From Arcuatula senhousia (lineage: Eukaryota > Mollusca > Bivalvia > Mytilida > Mytilidae), in assembly GCA_963971305.1 (NCBI GenBank), contig OZ020304.1, positions 18,210,103 to 18,274,102 of the forward strand: a DNA stretch of 64,000 nucleotides, in the 5' to 3' direction. Made by a program: the position numbers and the translations under genes. Positions 21,395 to 33,634 of this stretch are shown piece after piece (the first letter of the stretch is position 1; each line of letters starts with the position of its first letter). The notes beneath the pieces were generated by a model. That model did no database searches and had not been told where the DNA came from. It saw nothing but the letters and a program-made list of their open reading frames with translations.

Positions 21395-22180
21395 ATAATC
21401 GCTGCATCTTTTTGTCAAGTTAAGGGTTTTGGTCCTTCATCACTTGTGTTCCCACAGTGGTGCTAAATTGATTGCATTTAAATTTTCCTACACTGTCCAG
21501 CTGTGGATGCCATAATAGGCAATCTGCCGGCTCCACTCATCTAACTGCAATATACGGACAGTTCATCTAAAAACGCAATCTGCGTTCATTGTTTGTGAAT
21601 CTATATATATATATTTATTAATAATAAAATGCTGTGACCAATTATCGCCAAACCAATAAGTAGTTTGTTTTATTTGTGAAATGGGAAGTTAACACAATAA
21701 ATATTGCCCCCTTGCAATAGTCTAAAACTTGAAAATCATGAAACTTGTACATGTGCACCTATCATATCAATGATGAATAGTTTTGGTCTACAAATGTGCA
21801 TTTGTCACATCATTGAAAGAATACTTGTGGAATATAAATGTGCATTTGTCACATCAATGAAATATAAATGTGCATCTGTCACATCAATGAAATATAAATG
21901 TGCATCTGTCACATCATTGAAAGAATACTTGTGGAATATAAATGTGCATTTGTCACATCAATGAAATTAAATGTGCATCTGTCACATACTTGAAAGTAAA
22001 TTGTTGTTCTGCAAATGTGCATCTGTTGTCTCTAGGAAAGTACACTTTTGGTTTTTAAATATGTATGTTGAACCTGATTGTTGTGGCAAGTCAAGTGGAA
22101 GGAAACATGTAGTTTCAGAAAATTAATCAAAGTGATGTCACATATTATTGGTTGTATGTTAGCATAAGAATCTTGGATAA
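21395..22180 (+). repeat. 786-bp duplicated segment, copy 2
   Basis: See copy 1. The two copies are 525 bp apart; the intervening DNA starts with the 196-bp repeat. Confidence 0.92.
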
Positions 22181-22429
22181 GAAGCAGATACTAGTGGCAT
22201 TTTTTAAGATAGCTGTAAACTTTCACTCTTCTATTATTATAGCCCGTTTTATTGATGAGATAATACAGTCTTTTAAAGTAATATTATCATTATCATTGGT
22301 CATTACTTGCTGTCTAAAAATAATCCGTGAAATGTACTTGTAATTTGCGTTGATAGTACAAAAAGAAGTCAATCAAAGTTTTTCTAAACAGATACAGAGT
22401 TCATGAATGTCATTTTTTTCTTCAAAAAA

Positions 22430-22570
22430 AGCAAACAGAAGTATTAGGATATATAAGAAGCAGAGGTACCAATCGGGCATCCGAAAGGCAAAACCAGTAA
22501 ACACAAACGAGAACAGGACGAAAAAAAAACCAGACAACATAATAAAAACACAGAAATACATAAACAACTG
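22430..22570 (-). repeat. 5'-truncated retroelement 3' tail
   Basis: GAAGCAGAGGTACCAATCGG, GGGCATCCGAAAGGCAAAAC and CCAGTAAACACAAACGAGAA match the minus-strand tails at 24325-24655 and 55270-55495. Confidence 0.75.
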
Positions 22571-22679
22571 TGGGGAGGTATCTAAAAAAAAATTGAGATT
22601 AAGCACATCAAAAACAGTTTTAGATTATAAGACACACTGTCTTTATGTGTATTGATTAATTCTTTATGCAGTATTACCC

Positions 22680-22857
22680 ATGCAGGTTACTGGTAGCAAA
22701 TAGGCCCGCAGCAGCGCTAACCTTGGTGTGGGAAGTCCACTGGAGAGCACTCAGAACCTGATATCCGGTCAGGCCGCTTTGTCCACAGAACGACTGGGAT
22801 ATATGCCTCAGGCTATTGAATGTGGTTACCCTGACATAATGAATGCCGGGGTTTTCA
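22680..22857. other. GC-richer block of unknown nature
   Basis: A 180-bp stretch (GTAGCAAATAGGCCCGCAGC...CAGGCCGCTTTGTCCACAGA) with composition unlike its neighbours, directly left of the LTR element. No frame or family was recognised. Confidence 0.3.
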
Positions 22858-23678
22858 TGTGGCCGGCATAGATTTTGATCTTTGTGTTTTATTTCTTATT
22901 TCATTGTGTATGTATTTTTGTCATGTTTGATATTCTCATATATTGATTTATTGTAGCTTCTTTATAGCTGATGACTATATGGTCCGTATAGTCATATAGG
23001 TAAGTTAGAGTTATCCTTCTTTGCTCTTTATATTACTGGTTATTACAGGTTGATGTGTATTGCAGTAGATATGCATGTTATTCATATTTTATATTTCAGA
23101 TTGATATTCTGATATTTATTGTATTTATATTTCAGGATATATATGATTGTATTTGATTATATGATTATTTGATGTTTTATATTGATTTTCATGAATTAAA
23201 TTGTCATTTCATTTTACTTAACTGTTGATTTGTATTTTTCAGAGATTTAGATCATCTTTATATCTGTTATAATAAAGTTAAACCTTTTGGAGTTTGTTTT
23301 ATTTCTACCCTGAACGAACCCGGCTACAAAATGGCGCCCACGTAGGGCCGGCATAGATTTTGATCTTTGTGTTTTATTTCTTATTTCATTGTGTATGTAT
23401 TTTTGTCATGTTTGATATTCTCATATATTGATTTATTGTAGCTTCTTTATAGCTGATGACTATATGGTCCGTATAGTCATATAGGTAAGTTAGAGTTATC
23501 CTTCTTTGCTCTTTATATTACTGTTTATTACAGGTTGATGTGTATTGCAGTAGATATGCATGTTATTCATATTTTATATTTCAGATTGATATTCTGATAT
23601 TTATTGTATTTATATTTCAGGATATATATGATTGTATTTGATTATATGATTATTTGATGTTTTATATTGATTTTCATG

Positions 23679-24831
23679 TTTTGAACTTATCATTATATTT
23701 TTCTTCAACAGATATGCTTTGTTGCACATGTGAGCAGATTTCATGTGTCAGTCCAGTGGCTATGTGCATATCACCCCATGTTCCTTATTTGGTCATTCTT
23801 TCTTGCATTTCCTTATAGGGTTTCTTCTAGAAGGTTCTTTTGAAGTATTCTTGTCAAACTGGTTTTTGTATAAGAGTATAAAGTGATAAGTATTTTTGAG
23901 TTTTATATCAGACACAAAATTGATGTTCAACTGTTAACTGGATTTACTATTTATTTTGGATCTTTATTTTCCCTTCAATTGTAAGTAGTTAATATGTTAG
24001 AAGTTTTTGAAGTCTTTTACTTTTCTGGATAAAGGATAAAGTTTATTTTTCTATTTTTCATATTTCATACTTTTCATTTTCTTATTTAGTAAGTTCAATT
24101 TTTGATATAAGAGTTTTTTATATTAAAGGTTAAATTTATCTGTGATAAATTTGGTTCATTGTGGTTTTAATTTTGGAAATCCAGTTTTTGCATTTTTGTA
24201 AAACATAGAGTTTTCATTTGTAGATTCACCATCAGAGTCTCCACTGAGTTCCATTTATATTTTCATGATGTAATCTTGTCACACTGATGGTATGGTATAT
24301 TTTATTTCATTTTTATCAAAGAAGCAGAGGTACCAATGGGGTATCCGAATGTCAAAAGTCCGAAAGGGCAGAGACTAAACCAGTAAACACAAACAAGAAC
24401 GGGACAAAAACAGACAACACGTAAAACATGGAAACACAAAACAACTGAATATTAATCAACAACGCGAACTCCAGTCGAAACAAGAGTGAACTCAGGTGCT
24501 CCGGAAGAGTAAGCAGTTCCTGCTTGCTATAGCACACCCGTCGCGTTGCCAATAGTCCATTCAGCGTGTCAAATCCAGTAAAGGAAGACAAAACAACACC
24601 CCATGACAAACCAACATCTGCACTCATCTGAGAGATCGAAATCCCATATATCAATTATTGAATGAGAGTTATGGAACTATTATTTTCATAGTAGTTTAGT
24701 TTTATCTTTGTAAAGTATTTGAAAGTGTTTTTAAATTTAATTCAAAGACATTTTTGATAAGTACTTTAAGTACAAGTTAATTGTTATTTCATGGATAAAT
24801 ATATTGGAGTCTTTATATTTAGTTTTTCATG
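23679..24831. other. Extra 1.15 kb inside the second LTR
   Basis: Bounded by direct TTTTCATG (23671-23678 and 24824-24831). Either an insertion with an 8-bp duplication or the ancestral LTR length with a matching deletion in the first LTR. It contains a retroelement tail at 24325-24655; the rest is AT-rich with no frame. Confidence 0.6.
24325..24655 (-). repeat. 5'-truncated retroelement 3' end, retaining the RT C-terminus
   Basis: The minus-strand translation begins with a frame containing YGISISQMSADVGLSWGVVL, matching the end of the RT fragment at 30831-31325 (YGISISQMSTDVGLA), then the usual tail to GGTACCTCTGCTTC. Confidence 0.85.
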
Positions 24832-24966
24832 AATTAAATTGTCATTTCATTTTACTTAACTGTTGATTTGTATTTTTCAGAGATTTAGATCATCTTTATA
24901 TCTGTTATAATAAAGTTAAACCTTTTGGAGTTTGTTTTATTTCTACCCTGAACGAACCCGGCTACA

Positions 24967-26195
24967 TTCATGTTATAATGTTATAATATGAATACGTAAA
25001 ACCTGACCGCTTGCCGTGTTGGGTTAATGTTACGTTCCTCGCACGTTAAAAATACAAATATTTTTATTAACAAATTAATGGTGCAAAAACTAAATTTAAC
25101 AAGCATAGAACAGGATATACCCTGTTGCAGGTCGCAATAAGAGTAGGATATATTACCACTTTCATGTTCATCTGCCTTATAAGCCGAATATGTGCTTCTT
25201 GGAAAAAAAAGGATTTTTTATAACTAACTACAAATGTAATCAACTAATCATGACAATTATGACAAATAAAAAATAATAAGATAAAAATAAAATACATATT
25301 ATACAATTTAATAATAAAAAATATTAAAAATCCTTACCTTATCTTAAAATGTTTCTTGAAATAAAGAACGCACATGAACTGGAAGGGTGCATTAATAGTC
25401 ACCTGATACTCTTATGACGTAACAAAAACGCTCGAGAAAAGTTTATAAAACACCAAAGTACCATCAGATAATGGGTCGTAAAACATATCCAAAACAATAC
25501 ACCAATTGCCGATTGTTTAATTCTGAATACATCGGGATGGTACAATGCAGTTACAAAAAAATAATGACATGCATGTGACGTTAAATATGGGTAAAAATAT
25601 TATTGCATTTTTTTTAACATTCAATGAAAGAGGCTAGCCAAAAGTTTATAGGCTGAATAAAGTTTGATATTCGTTTATCCGGGCCACATTTCATACCTGC
25701 ATGCATGTGATTGTCCTAGGTTGGAAATCTGTGTCAAAGCTTGTGTTTGTGCTTGTCCTGTATGTTTGTTTTTGTTGTTGTTTATTGTTCTGAGTCCGGA
25801 AATTGTCTTAAGTTAGCTATAAAAACATTATTATGCATTGTAGTTTTCTAACTTTGGAAACTTCCAAGACAAGCAGCTATCATTGGTCATATTGAAGGCA
25901 TAATAATACATCATGTTGGCTGATTAACTTCGTGGATTCTAGGATTGCCGCTGATCAAATTATTCTAAGATTTTTTTTTCCATTTATCAATTATATTTTC
26001 AATCTTCGATTGAACATAGAGATGTCTCGAGTGATTATTATTGCTTAATGTCCTATCGGCGACATTGCAGCCATCATTGGGACACAAACAAGTTGCTAAA
26101 TTTAAATTAAAGTTTAATATAAGACCGAAATTTTAAAAACGATAATTTTTACAAAATACTAAGTAAAATAAACAAAAAATAAAGAAGGAATGTGT
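24967..26195. other. AT-rich stretch, nothing recognised
   Basis: No gene, RNA or repeat family could be supported. Confidence 0.45.
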
Positions 26196-26204
26196 TCATG
26201 GGAC

Positions 26205-26928
26205 ACAGATGCCCCCGCTAGGCCCCAAACAGGAAGTTGATGTCTGACAGACCTGAAAGTCGCTAAGGACACACAGTGTGTGATAATGAATCATCCTACC
26301 AAGTTTCAAATCATTCTCATTTACGGTTCCTGAGAAAAGCTTGACGGAAATTTTCAAAGTCATGTTCACACATTTTCACATCAGCCTAAGTCCAAACAGG
26401 AAGTAGATGTCCGTCAGGTCTTAAAATAGCTTAGGACGTATAGTTTGTCATACTGAACCATCCTACCAAGTTTCAGATCATTATCATGTACAGTTCCTGA
26501 GATACGCTTGACGAAAATTTTTAAAGTCATGTTCACACACTTTCACATCAGCCTAAGTCCAAACAGGAAGTAGATGTCCGTCAGGTCTGAAAATCGCTTA
26601 GGACATAAAGTTTGTCATACTGAACCATCCTACCAAGTTTCAAATCATTATCATGTACAGTTCCTGAGAAAAGCTTGACGAAAATTTTCATAGTCATGGT
26701 TACATATTTTCACATTCGTCTAAGTCCCAAACAGGAAGTAGATGTCCGACATGTCTGCAAATAGCTTAGGACGTACAGTTTGTCCTACTGAACAATCCTA
26801 CCAAGTTTCAAATCATTCTCATTTACGGTTCCTGAGAAAAGCTTGACGGAAATTACGTACGGACGTACGTACGGACGGACATGAGTAAAACTTAATGCCC
26901 CCCGACATGTCGTCGCGGGGGCATAATT
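26205..26928 (+). mobile_element. Pearl-like element with four ~160-bp core units
   Basis: Ends are inverted: ATGCCCCCGC at 26209 and GCGGGGGCAT near 26920. Core units share AACAGGAAGTAGATGTCCG, CATCCTACCAAGTTTCA and GTTCCTGAGAAAAGCTTGAC. An ACGG-type microsatellite (GTACGGACGGAC) at 26858-26882 closes the array. Core repeats plus an ACGG tract define pearl elements. Confidence 0.75.
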
Positions 26929-27785
26929 ATCACATTAAAATTAAAACTAACCATACACGAGAGTATAAACCAGTGGTTAACAATTTATAAAATTAGCGTA
27001 CCAGCAGCATTTACAGTTTAACATATAAGCAAAGTATCATGGCTTTTTGCCTTGTATCCTATTTGACCTTTTCAGGGTTTTTTGTTGCAAGAATTCTAAG
27101 TTTTGCTAAACCATAAGTTTTTGTCAGTATAATACGACCACAATTCGTTGAACATTGTATGTTGGAGGGAGTGACCATGAAATGTCAATTTCTTAGCAAA
27201 TTAAGTTATTGTTTTGATATTTTTGTTCACAGACATAGCAGTGGATGACGGTAACATCAAACATATGTATGTAGCTTAATTCGAACATAGTGAATGTAAA
27301 AAATGAAAAGAGGTCCGCGTGCAAAACCAGTTCATATTATATAATCGTATTCTTTGAAAAAGATTATATACCATGTAAAATCATTTAACACGATAGCTAT
27401 ATATTTATTCCACTTTTTGAGCATTTGTTGATATCGAAACAAGTAAAATACAACTTACATTGTCAAGGATGATGTTACAGAACGTTTTTGTTTATTTGAT
27501 AAAGGTGAAGTGTTACAGGTTTGGGTTTTCGTCTTGTCACATTTATAGCTGATATATAATTTGCATTGTAAATGTCAAAATGTCAAGAGCTATATATAAA
27601 TATTAAAAACCATTTACATTATTATTTTTTACACGCTTGTTTATATAGGCCGGGTAAGCTACATGTTACAAGTCTGAGCTTTCCAAGGTTTCCAAGTGTA
27701 ATAACTCCTACTTTCTCTTTATATAGCAACCACTTTAAAGGTATCGCCCTACAAAAAGCACAAATCATGCATATTACTTACATAG
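26929..27785. other. AT-rich stretch, nothing recognised
   Basis: Short frames only; no splice-supported exon or repeat. Confidence 0.45.
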
Positions 27786-28250
27786 AAAATAAAGAGATGT
27801 GGAATAAGTGTACGCGACACAGCCCACAATTAAACGGCAATTTAGAAAAACCACAATGGACAACCTCCAGCAACCTTCAACGAGGCCATTTGGCACTGCT
27901 CGCGGGTCTGCAATTGGCCCATGGTCTAAATAAGATGCATATAATTCAAATCCAGTCCTGAAATAGTCACAGATAGACCCCCTTCTTAAACAAGGAACAG
28001 AAAACATAAAAAAACAAGTACAAACGAAAGCTTTGTCAAAGATTCCTGGCTTAGGACAGGCACATGTAATATGTGGCGGGGTTAAACTAGTTTTTTGGGC
28101 CCAACCTTCCCCCTATCAATATTCCTAGACAAAGCACAAAAACTAAACACACAATAAAAATCAAATCGATCAAAGTCCAATTCTACTAGAGAGAACCTAA
28201 GACAAAAAAACAAGAACAAACAAAAGGACGGTAAAGGAACTGTATATACA
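27786..28250 (+). repeat. Interspersed repeat family A, copy 3 (most complete)
   Basis: Starts GTGGAATAAGTGTACGCGAC, passes CAATTGGCCCATGGTCTAAA, GATTCCTGGCTTAGGACAGG and CACATGTAATATGTGGCGGG, and ends near GACGGTAAAGGAACT. It provides the uninterrupted version of the site into which the element at 39853-40335 inserted. Confidence 0.8.
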
Positions 28251-28505
28251 TGTATATTTTGTCAAGAGCTTTGATCATTACACCATTGGCTCTGCGAAAC
28301 TTATTGTCATATTTTAAAAACTTTCCTTTGTGGGTACTGGTAAACAACTAGGCGTGTAGCAGAGTCAAGCTTGTCGTAAGAAGCGACTAAGGGCTTCGAT
28401 GTTCTACCGGTGGCCCAGTGCCCAGCCATCAGAAAGACCAATGCGTGTACCCTAGATTGCTTATTAGTGTGATAGTACAACGCTTCGTGCATATAAAAGA
28501 TCTTA

Positions 28506-29957
28506 TGGCCCTGTCACACTATAACGTTTTAGCCAACGTGTGCCGACGTTTTAGAATATATTTTCAACACGCTGGTGTGCGTTGCGTAAGTTTTGTATAC
28601 GTTATGAACACGCTACAAACACGTTAGCGAACGTCAGCGTGCGTTAGTGAACGTCGAGTGCGTGGCAAATTTTTCAACATGCTTAAAATTTCCGACGTTC
28701 GCCAACGTGTTAGAAATAAATTATTCGAACGCTAGGCATAAGTTAGAAGGACGTTATATGCACGCTGATGTACGCTACGTGGTCGTTGTGCGCACGTTGA
28801 AATGCGTTTTACGAACGCTAAGCTAAATGGAAACGAACGTGTCTAGCGATAACGCAGCGCACGTCTAGCGTCAGTCTAACGACCAAGAAACCTATTCAAC
28901 GTGTTTGAAACGTGTACAGAGCGCACAGAGCGTCATTGTAACGAACGAGTAGCGTATCAAACCCAAATTTGTTTAAGTTAGATTGAATTACAAGGGGGAA
29001 AGTCAATTTCAAAAGCTTCAAATACTAATTCAAACCTGAAAAAAGAGTTTTTATAAAAACAATCGAACAAAGCCAAAAAAATCTTGAATACAACAAGGAT
29101 AACTTAGAATGGTCTGGAATTTAAAGTAATTCTTGCAAATTGTAATACACCTGTCGTGTTGTCGGTGGACATTTTTTGTAGAAAAATACTCAAATACAAC
29201 AAGTAACGACAGTCTAATTTCAATACTCATTTAAAATAATGTGTATTTTTAATATTCAACAAGCACACTCGTTTTTCTATGTTAAGGACATTCCTCATGC
29301 TGTCTACTATCATTTAGGATTAGTCAAGTGCTATAAAAAGGATGCTAGGCAAACTCTACAGACCGGTATACTCATTTGAGATTTTGAGAGTTTGTTAACA
29401 AGAGCATACATTCCTCTCTGTATATATTTGACATATCAAAATATAAAATCTGCGCTTTATTTTATTCTATTAGACTGAGTGCATAAATTAAAAAACGGCT
29501 TTAGAATAATTATACATTCATATTACCATAACGCTGAAAACCAATATTTTATAACGAAACTAGATTTACATGATGTATCTATAATTATTAATTAATCCAG
29601 CAATACATTTAAGCCAGATAATAGATCTATTTGGGCTATTGTGAAATTTTACTTAAGAAAAGAACAGAATTCCTAGGTCTTCCCACCGAGAGCAAAAATG
29701 ATAAGTTAGACTAACGCTATGAATGCGTTATGCAGTCGTTACACGTGCGCTAGGTAAACGTCAAGTACGCCGGACAAACGCTATTGTTTTGAATAAGTTT
29801 GTCGTGCGTTGCAAGTAGTTAGTCTGACGCTTTGTGGTCGTTCACCGAGATATTTTTGGAAACTTTTTACAGCGACTGCCAACGTGTTCCAACGTTTTAG
29901 AATATTATTCGAACGTTCGGCACACGTTGGCTAAAACGTTATAGTGTGACAGGGCCA
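28506..29957. mobile_element. Non-autonomous Harbinger-like TIR element, TTA target duplication
   Basis: TTA flanks both ends. Terminal inverted repeats starting TGGCCCTGTCACACTATAAC are perfect for about 41 bp and continue imperfectly. Subterminal DNA is dense in AACGT/ACGTT and CGTTCG motifs. A 3-bp TWA duplication with GGCCCTGTC-type ends suits PIF/Harbinger; no transposase frame is present. Confidence 0.85.
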
Positions 29958-29960
29958 TTA

Positions 29961-30810
29961 GGACCGCCAAAAAGGTGCACAACATACATAAAGGCTATCT
30001 TTACCGCCCCTTCCCATCGTTCCCCATTTACAGTAGAATACAAAATTCCCCATTTCCCCATTGTCTCTTTCATGTTAATTTTATCATCCTTTTCATCACC
30101 ATTTTGTAGCCTAAATTGTGTTGTTTAAAGCGTGAAACACCATCTCACCTATGCAATTACCAACAGATGATAAGACCTCCACCGTTGAACTGCTTTATGT
30201 GTGTACTTATGAACATCCGATGCCATTTAGGTTTGATTTTATACGTAGCCTTTTTTTTTATTTTGTTTTTTATTATTATTATTATTTTTTGGCGAAAATC
30301 CTAGTCGTATATTGATATATTTTTATGGTATAATTCGCTCTCTTAGAACTACATACGCGCGTTCAATTTCCTTATCCTTGACAAACCTTGATTTATAGTG
30401 CATTGCGGTTTTTCCTTGCATAAGTGTTGTTGAACTGTTTGCTTTTAGATTGTATAGTCCTTTGGTCCAATAAATGCAGAAAATGTATTATATCATATAA
30501 CGTTTTAAGTGCACTCCTGGTGATTAATTATCTATTTCATTTGTTGCATGTATTTGTGTACTTACAAGAATAGGTTGTAAACATAAGAAGAAATATAAAT
30601 GATTATGATCTCACGGATCATGAATGGCTCCCAAACGACAGCCATGGTCATTTAATGGCCCTGCAATACAATTCATTACAATTTTGAACATTGTAAAAAA
30701 TAAAAAGTTCATTAAAATCAGACAAAGTTGATTTTTTCACTGTGCTCTAGTGTAGTAAAAGTGACCGCCATTTTCAAACCGGAAGTCAGATCTAAATTCT
30801 TATAACACCA
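29961..30810. other. AT-rich stretch, nothing recognised
   Basis: Contains a T-rich run at 30247-30292. No gene could be supported. Confidence 0.45.
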
Positions 30811-30814
30811 GTAA

Positions 30815-31325
30815 ACTCGGCATACATGCTTTGTCCTTCGGTCTCACATTTCGTTATTTTGATGATGTCCTTTCACTGGACAATCCTCGATTTGGTGGCT
30901 ATTTGCATCTCATGTGTCCGAAGGAACTTGAGATAAAGGACACTACAGATTCTGGGAGGTCCGCTTCATATCTGGATCTATTTCTCGAAATTGACACACA
31001 AGGAAGGCTTTGTACAAAACTCTATGACAAAAGTGATGACTTCAACTTTCCAATAGTTAACTTTCCCTTTCTGTGTAGCAACATTCCGTCCGCTCCAGCA
31101 TATGGAGTTTACGTATCACAATTGATTTGCTATTCCAGAGCATGTGGGGAGTACAACGACTTCCTTGATAGAGCCACACGGCTGACAAGCAAATTGTTAA
31201 CACAGGGGTACGTTGCTCCCAGGTTGTTGTCATCACTCAAGAAATTTTACGGACGACATCATGTGCTTGTATACAAATACGGGATTTCTATCTCTCAGAT
31301 GAGCACAGATGTTGGTTTGGCATAG
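30815..31325 (+). pseudogene. Reverse-transcriptase C-terminal fragment of a non-LTR-type retroelement
   Basis: An open frame ending in TAG at 31325 encodes the RT catalytic box FRYFDDVLS, then CPKELEIKDTTDS, ASYLDLFLEID, DDFNFPIVNFPF, SQLICYSRACGEYNDFLDRA and YGISISQM. This end of the RT domain (YxDD, palm-thumb, LDL motif) is characteristic of a retroelement family repeated in bivalves; the LDL arrangement recalls Penelope-like RTs but the class is uncertain. Everything upstream of the YxDD box is missing, so it is a 5'-truncated, non-functional copy. The frame itself is unbroken, suggesting a fairly recent insertion. Confidence 0.88.
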
Positions 31326-31612
31326 AGTTTTGTAGTGTCATCCTTTCCGGATTTGACCAACACTTAATCGATCTTCGGCAACGTGACGGGTGTGCTATAG
31401 CAAGCAGGAACTGCTTACTCTTCCGGAGCACCTGAGTTCACTCTCGTTTCGACTTGAGTTCGCGTTGCTGAATGCGGTTTTGTTGTTATGTGTGTGTGTT
31501 TTATGTTGTTATGAGGTTTGTTTTGTTGTGATGATTTTTTGTCTGCCGGTTTTGTCTTTGTCTTTGCGGTTTTATGATACTGATTGCCCCTTTGGTACAC
31601 CTTTGCTTCTTA
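31326..31612 (+). repeat. 3' tail of the retroelement
   Basis: Non-coding tail: TGTGCTATAGCAAGCAGGAA, CTTACTCTTCCGGAGCACCT, GAGTTCACTC, a TTTTGTTGTT-rich zone, CCTTTGCTTCTTA. This tail is the reference for at least ten partial copies in the window. Confidence 0.85.
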
Positions 31613-31844
31613 CACAGATTACAAGTTTTCATAAGCATTCAACGATACTTAATTTTAGGCCAATTCTAAATGGTCACAATTTAAAAGAAAATGGAAGTCG
31701 GAATAAATTTTGGGTGCTCCATTTATTTACCCAGATAACTCATTTTCGTGAAGATTCGACGAATCTTAATTTTTAGATATTCTTTGAAATTTCGGGAAAT
31801 TCACATTTTCGCATTTTACATGTACGGAAAACGGTCCCTTTTTA

Positions 31845-32990
31845 TGCCCAATATAGTGTTCGGGTCCGTTAGTCCGTCCGTTCGTCCGTCCGTTTCCCAC
31901 TTACTTGCAAATGCCACATCAATCATATTGGTATGGTAGGTGCACCTAGTGATGCTAAGCACAATGCATGCTTCTGATGCTGGATTTGACCTATATTTTT
32001 TGCATGAATGACAACTTTCAGAAGAATGGTTAAAGTCTTTCCCACTTACTGACAAATGCCACATCAATCATATTGGTATAGTAGGTGCACCTAGTGATGC
32101 TAACCACGATGCATGCTTCTGATGCTGGATTTGACCTATATTTTTTGCATGAATGACCACTTTCAGAAGGATGGTTAAAGTCTTTCCCACTTACTGACAA
32201 ATGCCACATCAATCATATTGGTATGGTAGGTGTACCTATTGATGCTTAGCACAATGCATGCTTCGGATGCTGGATGTGACCTATATTTACCGAATGAATG
32301 ACCACTTTCAGAAGAATGAATAAAGTCTATTCCAACTTACTGACAAGTGCCACATCAACCATATTGGTATGGTAGGTGAACCTACTGATGTTTAGCACAA
32401 TGCATGCTTCGGATGCTGTATTTGACCTTTATTTACCACATGAATGACCACATTTAGAATAATTGTTAAAGTCAATACCCACTTACTGACAAATGCCACA
32501 TCAATCATATTGATATGGTAGGTGCACCTATTGATGCATAGCACAATCGAAGCATGCTGGATCTGACCTTTTATTAACGCATGAATGATCAATTTCAGAA
32601 GAATAATTAAAGTCAATTCCAACTCGCTGACAAGTGCCATTGTAACCATATTGGTATGGTATGTGTACCTACTGATGCTAAGCACAATGCGTGCTTCGGA
32701 CGCTGGATTTGACAAATATTTTCCGCATGTATTACCTCTTACAGAAGAATGGTTAAAGTGCATTTCCACTTACTGACATGTGTCACATTAACTATATTTG
32801 CATGGTAGGTGCACCTAGTGATGCTAAGCAGAATGTATGCTTCAGATGCTGGCTGTGACCTATATTTTCCGCATGAGTGACCACATATAGAAGAATGGTA
32901 AAAGTCCATGAAATAATACTCTTGGAACAACTTCATGGTAATGATTGCTGAAAAAAAATGTTGTGAGATGGGGCATTATGTCTGTTGGAC
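31845..32990 (+). mobile_element. Pearl-like element with seven ~145-bp units
   Basis: Opens TATGCCCAATATAGTG, then a (TCCG)n tract at 31866-31892, then units starting near 31899, 32041, 32187, 32332, 32478, 32620 and 32766 (CCCACTTACTGACAAATGCC, ATTGGTATGGTAGGTGCACC, ATGCATGCTTC), and closes with GGGGCATTATG. Minus-strand frames through the units are shadows. Confidence 0.85.
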
Positions 32991-33360
32991 ATATTCTTGT
33001 TTCTTCTTATTTTAGTAGTATTAAATCAAGCTCTACAATCATACCAATGTTCAAGGTCCTAAACACCTAGGTTTCTGAGTAATGGAATGTCCAATATTAC
33101 GACTTTTTCTGGTTTTTCCTCTTGCCATCGAAACGACAGCCATCTTGAACATTTTAAAACATGAATGCACCCTTCCAGGTGATCTCAACACTTCAAGAAA
33201 TTTCAACTTGATACGATCTAGGGTCATTGCGTATAATTAATAATAATAAGAAAAAATGGCGCATAAACAATATATCTCTACAAACTGTGTTTGGGAGCCA
33301 AAACAAATGGAATTTCGCGACGAAATTGCTCGATTTTACATGTGATACAATGAAACATTC
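32991..33360. other. Unassigned stretch
   Basis: No frame or repeat recognised. Confidence 0.4.
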
Positions 33361-33530
33361 TTCACTTGAGTTGACTTTAGTTTTGCATTTCTGATTTCAG
33401 TTTTGTTTTGTTATGTTTTTCATCTTTTTCATGTTGTCCGTTGAGTGTTCTGATTAAGTCTTAGTCTTTTCTGACGTACAAAATTCGATTGGTACTACTT
33501 TGCCCTTTAATAAATCAATGCTTTTTGAAG
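33361..33530 (+). repeat. Diverged retroelement 3' tail
   Basis: TTCACTTGAGTTGAC, TTTCAGTTTTGTTTTGTTATG and a terminal GGTACTACTTTGCCC recall the common tail, more diverged than other copies. Confidence 0.45.
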
Positions 33531-33634
33531 CATTAAAATTTCTGGATACAGATCTAGATAAAAGATTGTTTTGAAATTTGTTCATCAAATACCTATGTAC
33601 AAAATTGCTTTAAATTCTTGATGATATACAGTTC

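Larger units (their letters stand above)
22858..24966 (+). mobile_element. Collapsed LTR retroelement: LTR, primer site, second LTR, no internal domain
   Basis: The first LTR (22858-23328) starts TGTGGCCGG and ends CGGCTACA. It is followed by AAAA and TGGCGCCCACGTAGGG, a typical primer-binding site, then at once by a second LTR (from about 23346) lacking its first bases and ending CGGCTACA at 24966. TTCA(TG) flanks both sides, consistent with a target duplication. The second LTR is split at TTTTCATG by 1.15 kb of extra DNA. No gag or pol remains. Confidence 0.78.

Noticed and set aside
27572..27961. 129-codon plus-strand frame
   Set aside because: Its second half is family A repeat sequence and the first half has no recognised domain or splice context.
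31816..32936. Several minus-strand frames sharing HSCKKYRSNPASEA-like text
   Set aside because: They are translations of the 145-bp pearl-like core unit; the similarity is that of the repeat.
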